A DNA stretch of 45,212 nt from contig DATGEP010000271.1 in the NCBI GenBank assembly GCA_035310125.1, positions 1 through 45,212 on the forward strand. The letters are read 5' to 3'. The stretch is from DATGEP01 sp035310125. Its GTDB lineage: Bacteria > Chloroflexota > Ktedonobacteria > Ktedonobacterales > JADMIN01. Below, in pieces: positions 8,190 through 17,272 of this stretch. Made by a program: the position numbers and the translations under genes. A model generated the notes under the pieces. The model had not been told where the DNA came from and did not search any database. It was given only the letters and a program-made list of their open reading frames with translations. Position 1 is the stretch's first letter. The number at the start of each line of letters is the position of its first letter.

Positions 8190-9119
8190 CTACGCCGGCG
8201 GAGTCGCCTCGGAGAGCCACGGCAACCCAGGCGCCACTTCGCCCAGCGCCCGCGCAAACTCGGCGAACGAGCCGTCCGCGGCGATCGCGCGTTGGCTCTC
8301 GCCGCACCGGATGGTCACCTGCGGCTCCTCGCCCAGCGCCCCACCCTGGCGTGACCAGTGAATCTGCTCGCCAAAGGTCTCGCGGAACAGGCGCATCCCG
8401 TCCGGCTCGGCGCCGTCAGCGGCCGCGAAAACCGCTTCGATCCAGGGAATGCCGGCTTCCGGCAGCACTCGCGAATGCTCGCCATCCCCTGCCAGCATCG
8501 CGACCGCATAGAGCGCCGCCTCGGGAAAGCCCGGAACGCCGAACACCGTTGCCGGCTCCCTGTCCCAGTCTATGTCCGCCACCTTCTGGAAGCCGGCGCG
8601 CGCGATGCCGCGCTGTGACGCCCAGTTGCGCGGCTCGGTGCCAACCCAGCCCCGCTCCAGCCCCCGCACGGCGAATTCGCCGCGCATGATATGTAACAGT
8701 GCCGTATACAGTCCCCTGCCACGTGCTGACGGAACAGTGGCGCAGTCGTAGATCCAGCCCTCGCCGGGCGGCATCTCCAGGGAAAATCCCAGATCATCCA
8801 CCGTGTCACCAGCGCGGGCGATCCACCCGTAGGCCAGCACCGCCCCAGGCGGCGTCTGCGCGTTGGGCTCAGCCTGCTCACACAGGTAGCCCAGCCGTCC
8901 GCCACGGACCCGCGCCTCTGCCAGGCCAGGGTTGCTGGCGCCCGCCGCGATCATCGCCCGGCGCAGCGCCTCGATGTCGTCCGCCGCCACCGCGCGCCAG
9001 CGCACGCCGGGTATGCCGGGTGGCGCCGCACGCGACTCCTCCCCCATCCCAACCCAGAGCGTGCCGCAGCGGCGTACATCCGCCCGCCCCAGGGCCGCCG
9101 GCGTTCGATCCTTCGTCAT
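8190..9119 (-). CDS. GNAT-family N-acetyltransferase with C-terminal extension
   Basis: A 309-residue cytoplasmic protein. The central part (about residues 40-185) has the GNAT fold: the acetyl-CoA-binding motif A is IYDCATVPSARGRGLYTALL (R-x-x-G-x-G/A type loop at ARGRGLY), and GTEPRNWASQRGIARAGFQ resembles motif B with the usual conserved Asn. The last 115 residues are not GNAT and contain no motif I recognise. The acceptor substrate cannot be predicted. The gene starts 35 bases after the stop of the AAA ATPase gene on the same strand and is probably co-transcribed with it; tatA follows 156 bases further on. Confidence 0.8.
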   Translation of the reverse strand: MTKDRTPAALGRADVRRCGTLWVGMGEESRAAPPGIPGVRWRAVAADDIEALRRAMIAAGASNPGLAEARVRGGRLGYLCEQAEPNAQTPPGAVLAYGWIARAGDTVDDLGFSLEMPPGEGWIYDCATVPSARGRGLYTALLHIMRGEFAVRGLERGWVGTEPRNWASQRGIARAGFQKVADIDWDREPATVFGVPGFPEAALYAVAMLAGDGEHSRVLPEAGIPWIEAVFAAADGAEPDGMRLFRETFGEQIHWSRQGGALGEEPQVTIRCGESQRAIAADGSFAEFARALGEVAPGLPWLSEATPPA

Positions 9120-9154
9120 ACGTATGCCCTCCCATCCAGCGCGACGCCAGCCGC

Positions 9155-10663
9155 CTACGCTCTGTTTCCTTCGACTCGCCCAAAATACATATCCGAGGCG
9201 ACATCAATCAACTGTGGTACGAGCTGAGCCTGAATGCCAAAGTAGCGCGCGGCGCCGCAAATGAGCTCGACGAGCTGGACCGGATGACCGCACCGTGGCA
9301 CGTGCCCCGCCTGCGCGTAACAGCGCTCGATAACATAATCAATGCCGGAGGGCGCGAACTCGACCCCCGCCTCCTCGCAGGCCCGGCGAAATAGCTCACG
9401 ATACTGTTCTTCCGTCGGACCGGGAATATGCACTTTGCAGGGAAAGCGGCGCAGCAACCCCTCGTTCAGCAGCTCCCCCGGCGAATGGGCCGTCGCGATT
9501 ACGAGCAATGACGTAAAAGGCACCGGCAGCGAGCGCCCCGTCAACGTCGTCAGGCGGTCAATGCCGGTCGCGACTGGCTCCAAACAGCGATACAGCAATC
9601 CTTCAACAGGCTCGCCATTCGAGCCGAAGTCATCCAGCAGCAGCACACCGCCCGCCGCTTTGAGCTGAATCGGGCTATCGTAGTAGCGATACTCCTGGTT
9701 GAAGCGCAGTCCCAAATCCTCCAGCCGGAGCTCAGCGCCGGCCCGCACGAATGGCGCCTGGCAGTACACCCAGCGCTCATCCATCTTCAAGCCGCTAAAC
9801 GATGGATCGAGCTGCAACGGCTTGTGGATGCTCGGATCGAAGACGCGCAGGATGTGGTTGTCTACCTGCACTGCATGCGGCACGAGCACGCCTGCGCGGA
9901 TCATGCGTGCCAGCGAAGATGCCACCGCGCTCTTCCCATTGCCCGGCTCGCCGTGGATCAGCAGGGGTCCGCCGCTTTCGAGGCCCGCGCCGAGGCTGTC
10001 AATCGTCTCATCCGCCAGAACGAGATGCGCCGTTTTGCGCCAGACATCGGTCCGGCTGATGCCCCGGCCACTCGCAGCCTGTTGCCGCAGCATCTGCACA
10101 TACGCGGAGAATTTGACGGGTGCCGGCCCAACATACCCATTGTTCTCACGCGCCCGCGCCTCCACCTGCGTCCCGCGATCCGTGGCGCGCAAGCGCATGC
10201 CGGCGTTGCCGTGGGGGCCGCCGCTGACATTGTGATAATCCACCAGACCATCGCGGCGTAGAATGGAGATAGCTTCCTCGACGACGCCCGGCAGCGTGAG
10301 ACACATGTGTTCCGCCAGCTCCGCGCCGGACATGACGCCCGCGGCAACGATGTGCTTGAGAGCCAGCTCTTCCAGCAGCACCAGGTCCAGTCCTGTTTCC
10401 GCGACAGTCGTGGGCCGCGGCGGTATTGCGAGATGTGGCGTCGGCGGCTTGGGCGCGCTTTGTGGCGCATGGAGCGCGGCGAACTGTGCGAGCTGATCGA
10501 AGGATGCCGTCCCTTGTGGCCGCTGCGGCTGTGGCTGGGAGGTCCCAGCAGTCCCCATGTATCCACCACCATCCGGCGCGAGCAGCGGCGCCGTCTCAAC
10601 GTTGTCCATGTGCGCCAGCGACTGATCCATGTGCTGTGTACGCCAGTCCTTTTCGCTTCCCAT
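9155..10663 (-). CDS. winged-helix AAA family ATPase of unknown function
   Basis: A 502-residue protein with three parts: a Pro/Gln-rich low-complexity N-terminus (1-85), a winged-helix-like domain (about 95-180: LALKHIVAAGVMSGAELAEH, then a recognition-helix-like segment and wing), and an AAA domain. Walker A is GEPGNGKS (Lys244); Walker B reads GGVLLLDDFGSNGEP, with DD in place of DE; the arginine-finger region is LLRRFP; the lid contains CGHPVQLVELI. I recognise this architecture (GPPGNGKT-like, DDFG, LRR, HPRDL-like) as recurring in Chloroflexota and Proteobacteria without an established function. The ATG at 10663 has GTGAGGAG eight bases upstream. The GNAT gene follows 35 bases downstream. 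Confidence 0.85.
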   Translation of the reverse strand: MGSEKDWRTQHMDQSLAHMDNVETAPLLAPDGGGYMGTAGTSQPQPQRPQGTASFDQLAQFAALHAPQSAPKPPTPHLAIPPRPTTVAETGLDLVLLEELALKHIVAAGVMSGAELAEHMCLTLPGVVEEAISILRRDGLVDYHNVSGGPHGNAGMRLRATDRGTQVEARARENNGYVGPAPVKFSAYVQMLRQQAASGRGISRTDVWRKTAHLVLADETIDSLGAGLESGGPLLIHGEPGNGKSAVASSLARMIRAGVLVPHAVQVDNHILRVFDPSIHKPLQLDPSFSGLKMDERWVYCQAPFVRAGAELRLEDLGLRFNQEYRYYDSPIQLKAAGGVLLLDDFGSNGEPVEGLLYRCLEPVATGIDRLTTLTGRSLPVPFTSLLVIATAHSPGELLNEGLLRRFPCKVHIPGPTEEQYRELFRRACEEAGVEFAPSGIDYVIERCYAQAGHVPRCGHPVQLVELICGAARYFGIQAQLVPQLIDVASDMYFGRVEGNRA

Positions 10664-10749
10664 CGTTCCACTCCTCACAGACCTTCCAACACACGGCCTT
10701 GCTGGTGGGGCCGTATACCGCTCGCGCAAGCACGAAACAGGCGATACGT

Positions 10750-10778
10750 AGTATATACGCTGCCGTGCGTGAGCGAAA
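10750..10778 (-). promoter_or_regulatory. candidate promoter of the AAA ATPase gene
   Basis: Reading leftward, a weak -35 TTTCGC (10778-10773) is followed after 17 bases by TATACT (10755-10750), five of six matches to the -10 consensus. The predicted leader is about 80 bases. The rest of the 328-base gap 10664-10991 shows nothing else I can name. Confidence 0.3.
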
Positions 10779-10978
10779 GACCCCATGCCTTGTGCTGGAT
10801 TGCCTCACCAATGTGGCGCCGTCATTCGCCCTGCGCTACAGTGTGATCAGGTGTGCCTCTCGATCGTGTGTGTGCTCACATTGGCCGTTGCGCCGAGGGG
10901 AGAGCTCCGTGCCTATGGCGCCGGCAGCCGCTTCAGGAGTGCGCGCTTCTCACGCCAGGCGCGCCGAGCTGCGCTGCT

Positions 10979-10984
10979 GAGGAG
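10979..10984 (+). promoter_or_regulatory. ribosome binding site that sets a TTG start
   Basis: GAGGAG lies seven bases before the TTG at 10992. The first in-frame ATG, at 11004, would be 19 bases away, so the TTG start is preferred. Confidence 0.6.
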
Positions 10985-10991
10985 CGCCTGA

Positions 10992-11858
10992 TTGGATGAT
11001 GGAATGCTGCCGAGTGAAAGTGGTTACATTGGCGCGCGCGACCCACATGAAGCGGACCGGCTGGCGGCGCAAGCGGCTGGTGGGCTGGCGGAGTTGCGCG
11101 CCGCGCTCGCGCTGCATTCCGTCACACCCAGCGCGCGCGTTTTAGAGCTAGGCTGCGGCGCTGGCATCTTCACGCGCGCCTTGCTAACTGCCCTCCCAGG
11201 TGCCACCATCACCGCCACCGATAGAGACAGCGCCCTTCTGGCCAGCGCCCGCTCCTCCCTCGCGGATGCGGTCCGCGCCGGGCGCCTCGCGTTCGCACAG
11301 GCCGACGCCGCCAACCTGCCATACCCCGCGCGCGGTTTTGACCTGGTTGTCTGCCGCTGTCTTCTCATGCACCAGCCCGATCCGCTGCTCGTTGCCGCCG
11401 AGATGTTTCGCGTTGTGGAGGTGGGCGGCGTCGCGCTCGCCATCGAGCCGGATTGGGGCGCCCGCGCGCTCTACCCCGACCCCGAGGCCATGACAGAATT
11501 GCTCGATCTGGCGCGCCACGCACGTTCCTACGGATTCCCAGATCTCCAGGTTGGTCGGAAGCTGTTTGCGCTGTTCCGCGCTGCCGGCTTCACCCAGGTG
11601 CGCATCCAGCCCGTCACCTTCAGCGAGACGGCGAACGACCGTGGCGCGCCCGTAGACCTTGAAGGCGCCGCGCCTACGGGGCCGGCGCGACTCATCGAGC
11701 AGGGCCGTCCCATGCTGCGTCAGGCTGGCGCGGATGATGCCCAGCTGGATACGCTCATTCAGCGGCTGGAAGCCATTCCACGCCACCCGGAATATTTCTC
11801 CGCCGGTCTAGACTTCGCTGCCGCCGCCATCAAGCCTGCCCCCTCCTGGCCGTTGTAG
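10992..11858 (+). CDS. class I SAM-dependent methyltransferase
   Basis: A 288-residue methyltransferase of the Methyltransf_11/25 type. Motif I is VLELGCGAGIFTRAL (about residues 50-64), the acidic residue at the end of strand beta-2 is in TITATDRD, motif II/III regions are AQADAANLPYPARGFDLVVC and GGVALAIEPDWG. The C-terminal third (with FRAAGFTQVRIQPV) resembles ubiquinone/menaquinone-type or small-molecule methyltransferases, but the substrate cannot be assigned. The start is a TTG with GAGGAG at ideal distance. It is divergent from the AAA ATPase gene and convergent with the DUF5658 gene; no obvious pathway partner is nearby. Confidence 0.85.
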   Translation: MDDGMLPSESGYIGARDPHEADRLAAQAAGGLAELRAALALHSVTPSARVLELGCGAGIFTRALLTALPGATITATDRDSALLASARSSLADAVRAGRLAFAQADAANLPYPARGFDLVVCRCLLMHQPDPLLVAAEMFRVVEVGGVALAIEPDWGARALYPDPEAMTELLDLARHARSYGFPDLQVGRKLFALFRAAGFTQVRIQPVTFSETANDRGAPVDLEGAAPTGPARLIEQGRPMLRQAGADDAQLDTLIQRLEAIPRHPEYFSAGLDFAAAAIKPAPSWPL

Positions 11859-11917
11859 CTCGCCAGCGATTCCGCGATCCAGCCGGGAAGCGTGCGAGGG
11901 AGCGCCATTCCTACCCG

Positions 11918-12385
11918 CTACCGCGTCACGAATTGCAGGATATTCATCACCACCACCGCACAGACGAGTACGTTGCAGACCCAGATCGTCGCGGTCGCGA
12001 TTACCTTACTAAAGGTGCGCAGCAAATATACGCCCACTGACACGGCAACGATGACGACGGCTTTATAGACGATCAGCGCCGCAAATCCATATTGTACCAG
12101 CAGCCCGCTCATCAGCGGATTGCCCTCGCGCATGCCGCTATGCAGACCAGCATAGGTGCTCACGAGGTCGCCGGCATTCAGCAGCGCGAACAGCACGAGC
12201 GACAGCGCCAGTTTGGCGAGCGCCGTGCGTGCGGGCGCGCCGTGCCGCGCGGGCACAGCGTAGCCACCGGCACGATTCATGGAAACCGAGCGGGCGACGG
12301 CGCGCGCTATGCGTGGCGGCGGCTGAGTGGCATAACCGCCTGCATGGGCGCCACCCCCATACCCGCGAGAGATATTTGTTATCAT
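11918..12385 (-). CDS. DUF5658-like membrane protein
   Basis: A 155-residue protein with a Gly/Arg-rich basic N-terminus (1-50) and four likely helices: LALSLVLFALLNAGDLVSTY, FAALIVYKAVVIVAVSVGVYLL, and IWVCNVLVCAVVVMNILQF are clear. The sequence NAGDLVSTYAGLHSGMREGNPLM is the hallmark of the DUF5658 family (a polar D in the first helix followed by a GxxEGNPLM-like loop), whose function is unknown. A TTGACA hexamer lies at 12411-12416 (reverse strand), so close to the ATG at 12385 that the message would have almost no leader; the Met codon at 12280 is an alternative start. Confidence 0.7.
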   Translation of the reverse strand: MITNISRGYGGGAHAGGYATQPPPRIARAVARSVSMNRAGGYAVPARHGAPARTALAKLALSLVLFALLNAGDLVSTYAGLHSGMREGNPLMSGLLVQYGFAALIVYKAVVIVAVSVGVYLLRTFSKVIATATIWVCNVLVCAVVVMNILQFVTR

Positions 12386-12551
12386 GTAAATTGTCCCGCA
12401 TTCCTTAAAGTGTCAATCCCGGTAACAGCCCCCAGCTGCACCGTATGGGAGTGTTGCCCCCTACACCCTCTATTACCAAGTGGCGTGCCAACATTCCTTT
12501 CCTCCGGCGAAGTGATGAATGCCTGTACCTAAATGTTATGGCTGGCAGCGG

Positions 12552-12557
12552 TATAAT
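12552..12557 (+). promoter_or_regulatory. -10 box before the hypothetical gene at 12.6 kb
   Basis: A perfect TATAAT is 30 bases upstream of the ATG at 12588, with no recognisable -35. It makes transcription start near 12564 and argues against the longer in-frame start at 12519. Confidence 0.4.
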
Positions 12558-12587
12558 GAGACTGAGGCAATGGAAAGGGGCGTGAGC

Positions 12588-12983
12588 ATGCCGGGGCAGC
12601 CAGAGCACTCCGTGGATTTCGAGTCACAATACGGTGCGCACTCCAAAGAAGTCTTCCGCGCCATCGTCCGCGATGAGCTGGCGAAAGGCGCCGAAGCCGG
12701 CGAGCAGGCCCGTATCTACGCCGAGCTTGGCAAGCCGGATTTCGTCCTCGCCTACCTCCTCGCCAGCACACTCGCCGAACCGGAGAAACGTGACCTCCTG
12801 GCCCGTGCCTATGAGCGCCGCGCGGAGCATACCGACGCGAAGGCCCACGAGTTCGACAGGAAGTTCCATCGCCCCTTCCCCATGTTGCACTCCGAAGCCA
12901 CACTCGACCGCAAAGCCGCCCGCAACATCCGCGCGGGTCATGCGATTCAGCCCGATACGGCGCGACAGGTACCAATACTATAG
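12588..12983 (+). CDS. hypothetical soluble protein
   Basis: I do not recognise this 131-residue protein. It is hydrophilic, helix-rich and charged, with no membrane segment, no signal peptide and a single long helical core (residues about 20-85, rich in Glu, Arg and Ala), ending in a conserved-looking RKAARNIRAGHAI segment. The ATG at 12588 is preferred because AAAGGGG lies eight bases upstream and a TATAAT box is 30 bases upstream; the ATG at 12570 would be nearly leaderless. It ends 67 bases before rpiA on the same strand and may be co-transcribed with it. Confidence 0.6.
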   Translation: MPGQPEHSVDFESQYGAHSKEVFRAIVRDELAKGAEAGEQARIYAELGKPDFVLAYLLASTLAEPEKRDLLARAYERRAEHTDAKAHEFDRKFHRPFPMLHSEATLDRKAARNIRAGHAIQPDTARQVPIL

Positions 12984-13036
12984 AGGGCTTTCACAACGTC
13001 ACGACGGCGTTCAGTGCGCAGCAGCTCAAGTAGCTC

Positions 13037-13042
13037 AGGAGG
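13037..13042 (+). promoter_or_regulatory. ribosome binding site that sets the rpiA GTG start
   Basis: AGGAGG ends eight bases before the GTG at 13051. The frame is open far upstream (to 12634), so this site is what decides the start. Confidence 0.7.
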
Positions 13043-13050
13043 CACCAGCG

Positions 13051-13824
13051 GTGAGTGAGCAGGAACAGGGAGCCGCGCCCAGCGGCATGCCGGGTGTGGA
13101 GACACTGACCGAGTGGAAGCGTCTGGCGGCGCGCGCGGCGGTTGCCGCCGTGCCGGATGGCGCGGTGCTGGGGCTTGGCTCCGGATCAACCGCCGAAGTG
13201 ATGCTGGCCGAGCTCGCCGCGCGCGCCCGCCAGGGACTGCGCGTGACGGGCGTGGCCACCTCGGAGCATATCCGCACGCTTGCCGCCACCCTCCAGATTC
13301 CACTCATCGAGCTTGACGCCGCACCCACCCTCACCATGAGCATTGACGGCGCCGATGAAGTGCTGTTGCCGGCGCTCCAGCTCATCAAGGGACGTGGCGG
13401 CGCGCTGCTCCGCGAAAAGTTGGTCGCCGCATCCAGCACGTTCCGCGTCATCATCGTAGATGCGTCCAAGCTCGTGCCTAGCCTCGCGACGCGCGCCCCC
13501 ATCCCGGTTGAAGTTGTCCCATTCGGCTGGCGGCACACCGCCGCGCGCCTCGCCGCGCTTGGCTGCCAGCCGGTGCTGCGCCGCGTGTCTGCCGCAACGC
13601 CCGCCGATCCCGCCAGCCCCGCCGCCAGCGCCTTCGTCACCGACGGCGGCAACTACGTGCTGGATTGCGCGTTCGGCCCACTCGCCCAACCCGCAGCCAC
13701 CGCGCAACAGATCAAGGCGATCACCGGCGTCGTGGAGCACGGGCTTTTCGTCGCCATGACCGAACGGGTCTACGTCGGCGCCGCCGATGGCGTCCACATC
13801 TACGACCGCCCAGCCGCGAGCTGA
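13051..13824 (+). CDS. rpiA: ribose-5-phosphate isomerase A
   Basis: RpiA interconverts ribose 5-phosphate and ribulose 5-phosphate in the pentose phosphate pathway. The 257-residue protein shows the family signature blocks: GLGSGSTAEVML (phosphate loop), VATSEHIRTLA, the catalytic-acid block SIDGADEVL, the KGRGGALLREK block with the catalytic lysine, EVVPFGWRHTAARL, TDGGNYVLDCAFG and GVVEHGLFVAMTERVYVG. An N-terminal tail of about 17 residues precedes the core. A GTG start with AGGAGG is used. All conserved residues appear present, so it is expected to be active. Confidence 0.96.
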   Translation: MSEQEQGAAPSGMPGVETLTEWKRLAARAAVAAVPDGAVLGLGSGSTAEVMLAELAARARQGLRVTGVATSEHIRTLAATLQIPLIELDAAPTLTMSIDGADEVLLPALQLIKGRGGALLREKLVAASSTFRVIIVDASKLVPSLATRAPIPVEVVPFGWRHTAARLAALGCQPVLRRVSAATPADPASPAASAFVTDGGNYVLDCAFGPLAQPAATAQQIKAITGVVEHGLFVAMTERVYVGAADGVHIYDRPAAS

Positions 13825-14012
13825 ACCCCGCGCACACCACTCACCATCCAGCCACGGATGTGTTATGCTCGATTCGCGCGCGATGTCACGCACCATACGA
13901 ATCATGGAGACGGCACGAAACCTGCTGCATGGTGGCAACCGGCGCTGCCCACCCAATGCCCGGCGCTTCTCTTACATTCGTGTCGCGGTGATCTGATGAG
14001 GCTGATACGTTC

Positions 14013-17000
14013 GTGGCGATAGAGGACCAGTACAAGACAAAGGAGCAGCTTCTCGCGGAGCTTACGGCGCTGCGCGCTCAGCTGGCCCTCGACGACCCGC
14101 CTGCGGGCGCGGCACCGGCGGACGATACCCACCCGCACCGTGCTGCCAACGGGCGCGATATGGCCGCAACACCTCGGCGCCCATCACGAGCCGCGCAGCG
14201 CACGACGCAACGTGAGCGCCCCCGCCCCAACGACTTGACCAGCGCCATTACCAACAGCCTCGGCGAAGGCGTCTATGCGCTGGATATGGCTGGCTGCGTC
14301 ACGTTCGCCAACCCATCCTGCCAGCGCCTGCTTGGCTACTCCGAAGCGGAGCTGCTGGGGCAGAATATGCACGAGCTTGTCCACTTTCAGCATGCCGATG
14401 GCTCCCCATTTCCCGCTGAGCTGTGTCCACTCACCAGCGTTCTCCGCTCCGGCGCCACCATGCGGCGAGACTCCGATGTCTTCACCCGCAAAGACGGCTC
14501 ACTCCTGCCCATCGCCTATACCTCCGCGCCCATTCTCGGCGACGGCGCGATCACCGGCGCGGTCCTCGCCTTTCACGACATCACCGAGCAGTTACGGGCG
14601 GAGCGGCGACTCACCGTGCAATATGCCGTTAGCCGGGTGTTGGTCGAGTCTCCCGACCTCGCCTCCGCCGCGCCGCGCATCCTCGCGACGATTGGCCAGA
14701 CACTCCAATGGGACCTGGGTATCATGTGGCTCGTCGAAGACACTGTGCTCCGCTGCCTGGATACGTGGCATGCCCCCTCCGCCGCCAATGCCTCGTTCGA
14801 GAAAGCCAGCCGCCACAAACACTTCGAGTCCAGCGAAGGGCTCCCAGGACGTGTCTGGCTCGACGGGACTCCGGTCGCCGTCGAAGATGTGCTGACCGAC
14901 GATAACTTCCCGCGCTTGCACGCCGCCGCCACCGACGGACTGCATGGCGCCTTTGCCTTTCCCATTCAGGGAGCACATGGCCCCATCGGCGTCATCGAAT
15001 TTTTCAGCCGCGTCATGCGCACGCCCGACAGCAGCCTGCTTCAGACCGTGACCTCACTGGGCAATCAGGTTGGCCAGTTCATCGAGCGCAAGCGCGCCGA
15101 GGACGCCGTCCGTGAGAGCGAAGCCCGCAAAGGAGCTATCCTCGAAACTGCCTACGATGCCATCATCTCTATGGATAGCGACGGTCGCATCGTAGATTTT
15201 AACCCCGCTGCTGAACGCATGTTCGGCTATGCTCGCGCGGATGTGGTCGGCCAGCCGCTCGCCGACTGCATCATTCCTCTGTCCCTGCGCGATCGCCACC
15301 GCGCCGGACTCGTGCGCTACCTCGCCACTCGCGAGCCGCATCTCATCGGCAATCGTGTCGAGTTTGCCGGCCAGCGCGCCAATGGCGTCGAATTCCCCAT
15401 CGAGTTGACCATCACCTGCGTCGAGATTGGCGGCCTGCCCCGCTTCACCGGCTACATTCGTGACATCACCGAGCGTATCCAGGGCGAAATGACGCAGCGC
15501 CTCCTCCTTGAGCGCGAGCGTCAGGCGCGCGCCGAAGCCGAAGATGCGCAGAGCCGCCTCGCCTTCCTTGCCGAAGCCAGCATTGTACTTGCCTCCTCCC
15601 TCGATCACGCCACTACTATCGCCAGCGTTATCCATCTTGCTGTGCCACGCCTGGCCGATTATTGCTGCGTGGAAGTGCTCGACGGCAACGGCAACACATC
15701 CCAGGTGGATGTCGCCCATGTGGACCCAGCGAAAGAGCGCATGCTACGCGCCTTGGTGAGCGAGACGCCACCCACGCCCACTCACCTTTTCTCCCAGGTT
15801 ATTCGTATGGGTCAGCCCCAAGTCGTCGCGGATCTCGCTGATGTGCTGCCAGCTAGCTCCACGCCCAACCAACCTCTGCTCGACGGCATGCACGCCGTCG
15901 GCGCGAAATCATACATCGCTGTGCCTATTCAGAGCCGCGAGCGGCTACAGGGCGTGCTCATGCTGATATCCGCCGAGTCCGGTCGCCGCTACGGAGCCGC
16001 CGATTTGGCGCTGGCCGGTGAGCTGGCGCACCGTATCGCGCTTGCCATAGACACCGCCAGCCTCTATCAGCGTATGGAGGCGGCGCTCAGCGAAGTGGAA
16101 GACTTTGCCGCCGAGCGCCGCCGCCAGGCCGCTGAGCTGAATGCCATCATCGAAGCCATGCCCGATGGTGTCTTCGTCTGCGACGCTTCTGGACATCTCG
16201 TACGTGTCAGCAAACATGGCCTTGCCATGTTCGGTCTCTCCGCCTCCCAAGCGCTCCGCCCTTATCAGGAGATGAACCAGAACGTAGACTTGCGCTATCC
16301 CGATGGTTCGCCCTTGCCGCGAGAAGAGTATCCTCTCGTCCAGGCCCTGCGCGGCATCACCCGCACCGACTTCCGAATACTAATCCGCCAGCGCCACTCA
16401 AACCGCGATCTCCAGGTGCTCACCAGCTTCGCGCCTATTCGTGACGCCAGCGGCAATATCACTGGCGCCGTCGCGGTCGGCGGTGATGTCACCGAGCTTT
16501 ACCGCCTGGAGCGGCAAAAAGACGAATTCCTGAGTATCGCCTCGCACGAGCTAAAAACCCCTCTCACCACACTCAAAATCCTGACGCAGCTCACTCATCG
16601 CCGCCTCAGCCGCGCCGGCCTTGCCGAAGCGGACCAGACCGGCCGGATGGAGCGCGCTATCGAGCGTATGGAGCGTCTCGTCAACGACCTGCTCGACGCC
16701 TCGCGCATCGAATCCGGCAGACTCGCGCTCAATCGCGAGCCGATGGACCTCATCGCGCTCTGCCGCCAGATCGCCGAAGAGCAACACGCGGCCACCGGTC
16801 GCACCATCGAGCTGGATCTGCCGACACACGCCGTTCAGGCCGTAGCCGATGCCGAGCGCATCGGTCAGGTGCTCACGAACCTGCTCTCGAACGCGCTCAA
16901 GTACTCGTCATCCGCCTCGCCCGTCTGGCTTCAGCTTACGGCTAGTGAAAGTCAGGCGCTTGTCCGCATTCGAGATTCCGGGCCCGGCATACCCACCAGC

Positions 17001-17204
17001 GCGCTGCCCCATCTTTTTGAGCGATTCTACCGGGTGCCGGGCGTCCAGGTACAGAGCGGGTCCGGCGTTGGATTGGGCCTCGGCCTCTACATCAGCCGCG
17101 ACATCGTCATCCGCCACGGGGGGCGTATGTGGGCGGAGAGTCAGGAAGGCGTTGGCACGACATTCTCCTTTGCGCTCCCTCTCTCTCCGGTTGAACGCCA
17201 CTGA
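14013..17204 (+). CDS. soluble hybrid-sensor histidine kinase (PAS-GAF-PAS-GAF-PAS-HisKA-HATPase)
   Basis: A 1063-residue cytoplasmic sensor kinase without membrane segments. Order by residue: short coiled coil (1-30), PAS (about 75-190), GAF (about 204-350), PAS (about 372-490, ending in the PAC-like FTGYIRDITERI), GAF (about 518-680), PAS (about 708-830), HisKA with the H box SIASHELKTPLTTL (phospho-His845), then HATPase with N box LTNLLSNALKYSSS, G1 DSGPGIP and G2 GVGLGLGLYIS. All catalytic boxes are intact. No receiver domain is attached and no response regulator is adjacent, so its partner is elsewhere (a lone receiver protein is encoded at 34.9 kb). The GTG at 14013 is preceded by a weak ATGAGG. 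Signal is probably intracellular. Confidence 0.93.
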   Translation: MAIEDQYKTKEQLLAELTALRAQLALDDPPAGAAPADDTHPHRAANGRDMAATPRRPSRAAQRTTQRERPRPNDLTSAITNSLGEGVYALDMAGCVTFANPSCQRLLGYSEAELLGQNMHELVHFQHADGSPFPAELCPLTSVLRSGATMRRDSDVFTRKDGSLLPIAYTSAPILGDGAITGAVLAFHDITEQLRAERRLTVQYAVSRVLVESPDLASAAPRILATIGQTLQWDLGIMWLVEDTVLRCLDTWHAPSAANASFEKASRHKHFESSEGLPGRVWLDGTPVAVEDVLTDDNFPRLHAAATDGLHGAFAFPIQGAHGPIGVIEFFSRVMRTPDSSLLQTVTSLGNQVGQFIERKRAEDAVRESEARKGAILETAYDAIISMDSDGRIVDFNPAAERMFGYARADVVGQPLADCIIPLSLRDRHRAGLVRYLATREPHLIGNRVEFAGQRANGVEFPIELTITCVEIGGLPRFTGYIRDITERIQGEMTQRLLLERERQARAEAEDAQSRLAFLAEASIVLASSLDHATTIASVIHLAVPRLADYCCVEVLDGNGNTSQVDVAHVDPAKERMLRALVSETPPTPTHLFSQVIRMGQPQVVADLADVLPASSTPNQPLLDGMHAVGAKSYIAVPIQSRERLQGVLMLISAESGRRYGAADLALAGELAHRIALAIDTASLYQRMEAALSEVEDFAAERRRQAAELNAIIEAMPDGVFVCDASGHLVRVSKHGLAMFGLSASQALRPYQEMNQNVDLRYPDGSPLPREEYPLVQALRGITRTDFRILIRQRHSNRDLQVLTSFAPIRDASGNITGAVAVGGDVTELYRLERQKDEFLSIASHELKTPLTTLKILTQLTHRRLSRAGLAEADQTGRMERAIERMERLVNDLLDASRIESGRLALNREPMDLIALCRQIAEEQHAATGRTIELDLPTHAVQAVADAERIGQVLTNLLSNALKYSSSASPVWLQLTASESQALVRIRDSGPGIPTSALPHLFERFYRVPGVQVQSGSGVGLGLGLYISRDIVIRHGGRMWAESQEGVGTTFSFALPLSPVERH

Positions 17205-17272
17205 CTCCGTGCCTGAGCGCTCTCGATATCTGGCACGGTCTGCAGCAGTTAGCCACGAGCAAGGGAAAGATC

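Noticed and set aside
12634..13050. Long N-terminal extension of RpiA from 12634
   Set aside because: This open frame overlaps the hypothetical gene in another frame; RpiA homology begins near 13100 and AGGAGG marks the GTG at 13051.
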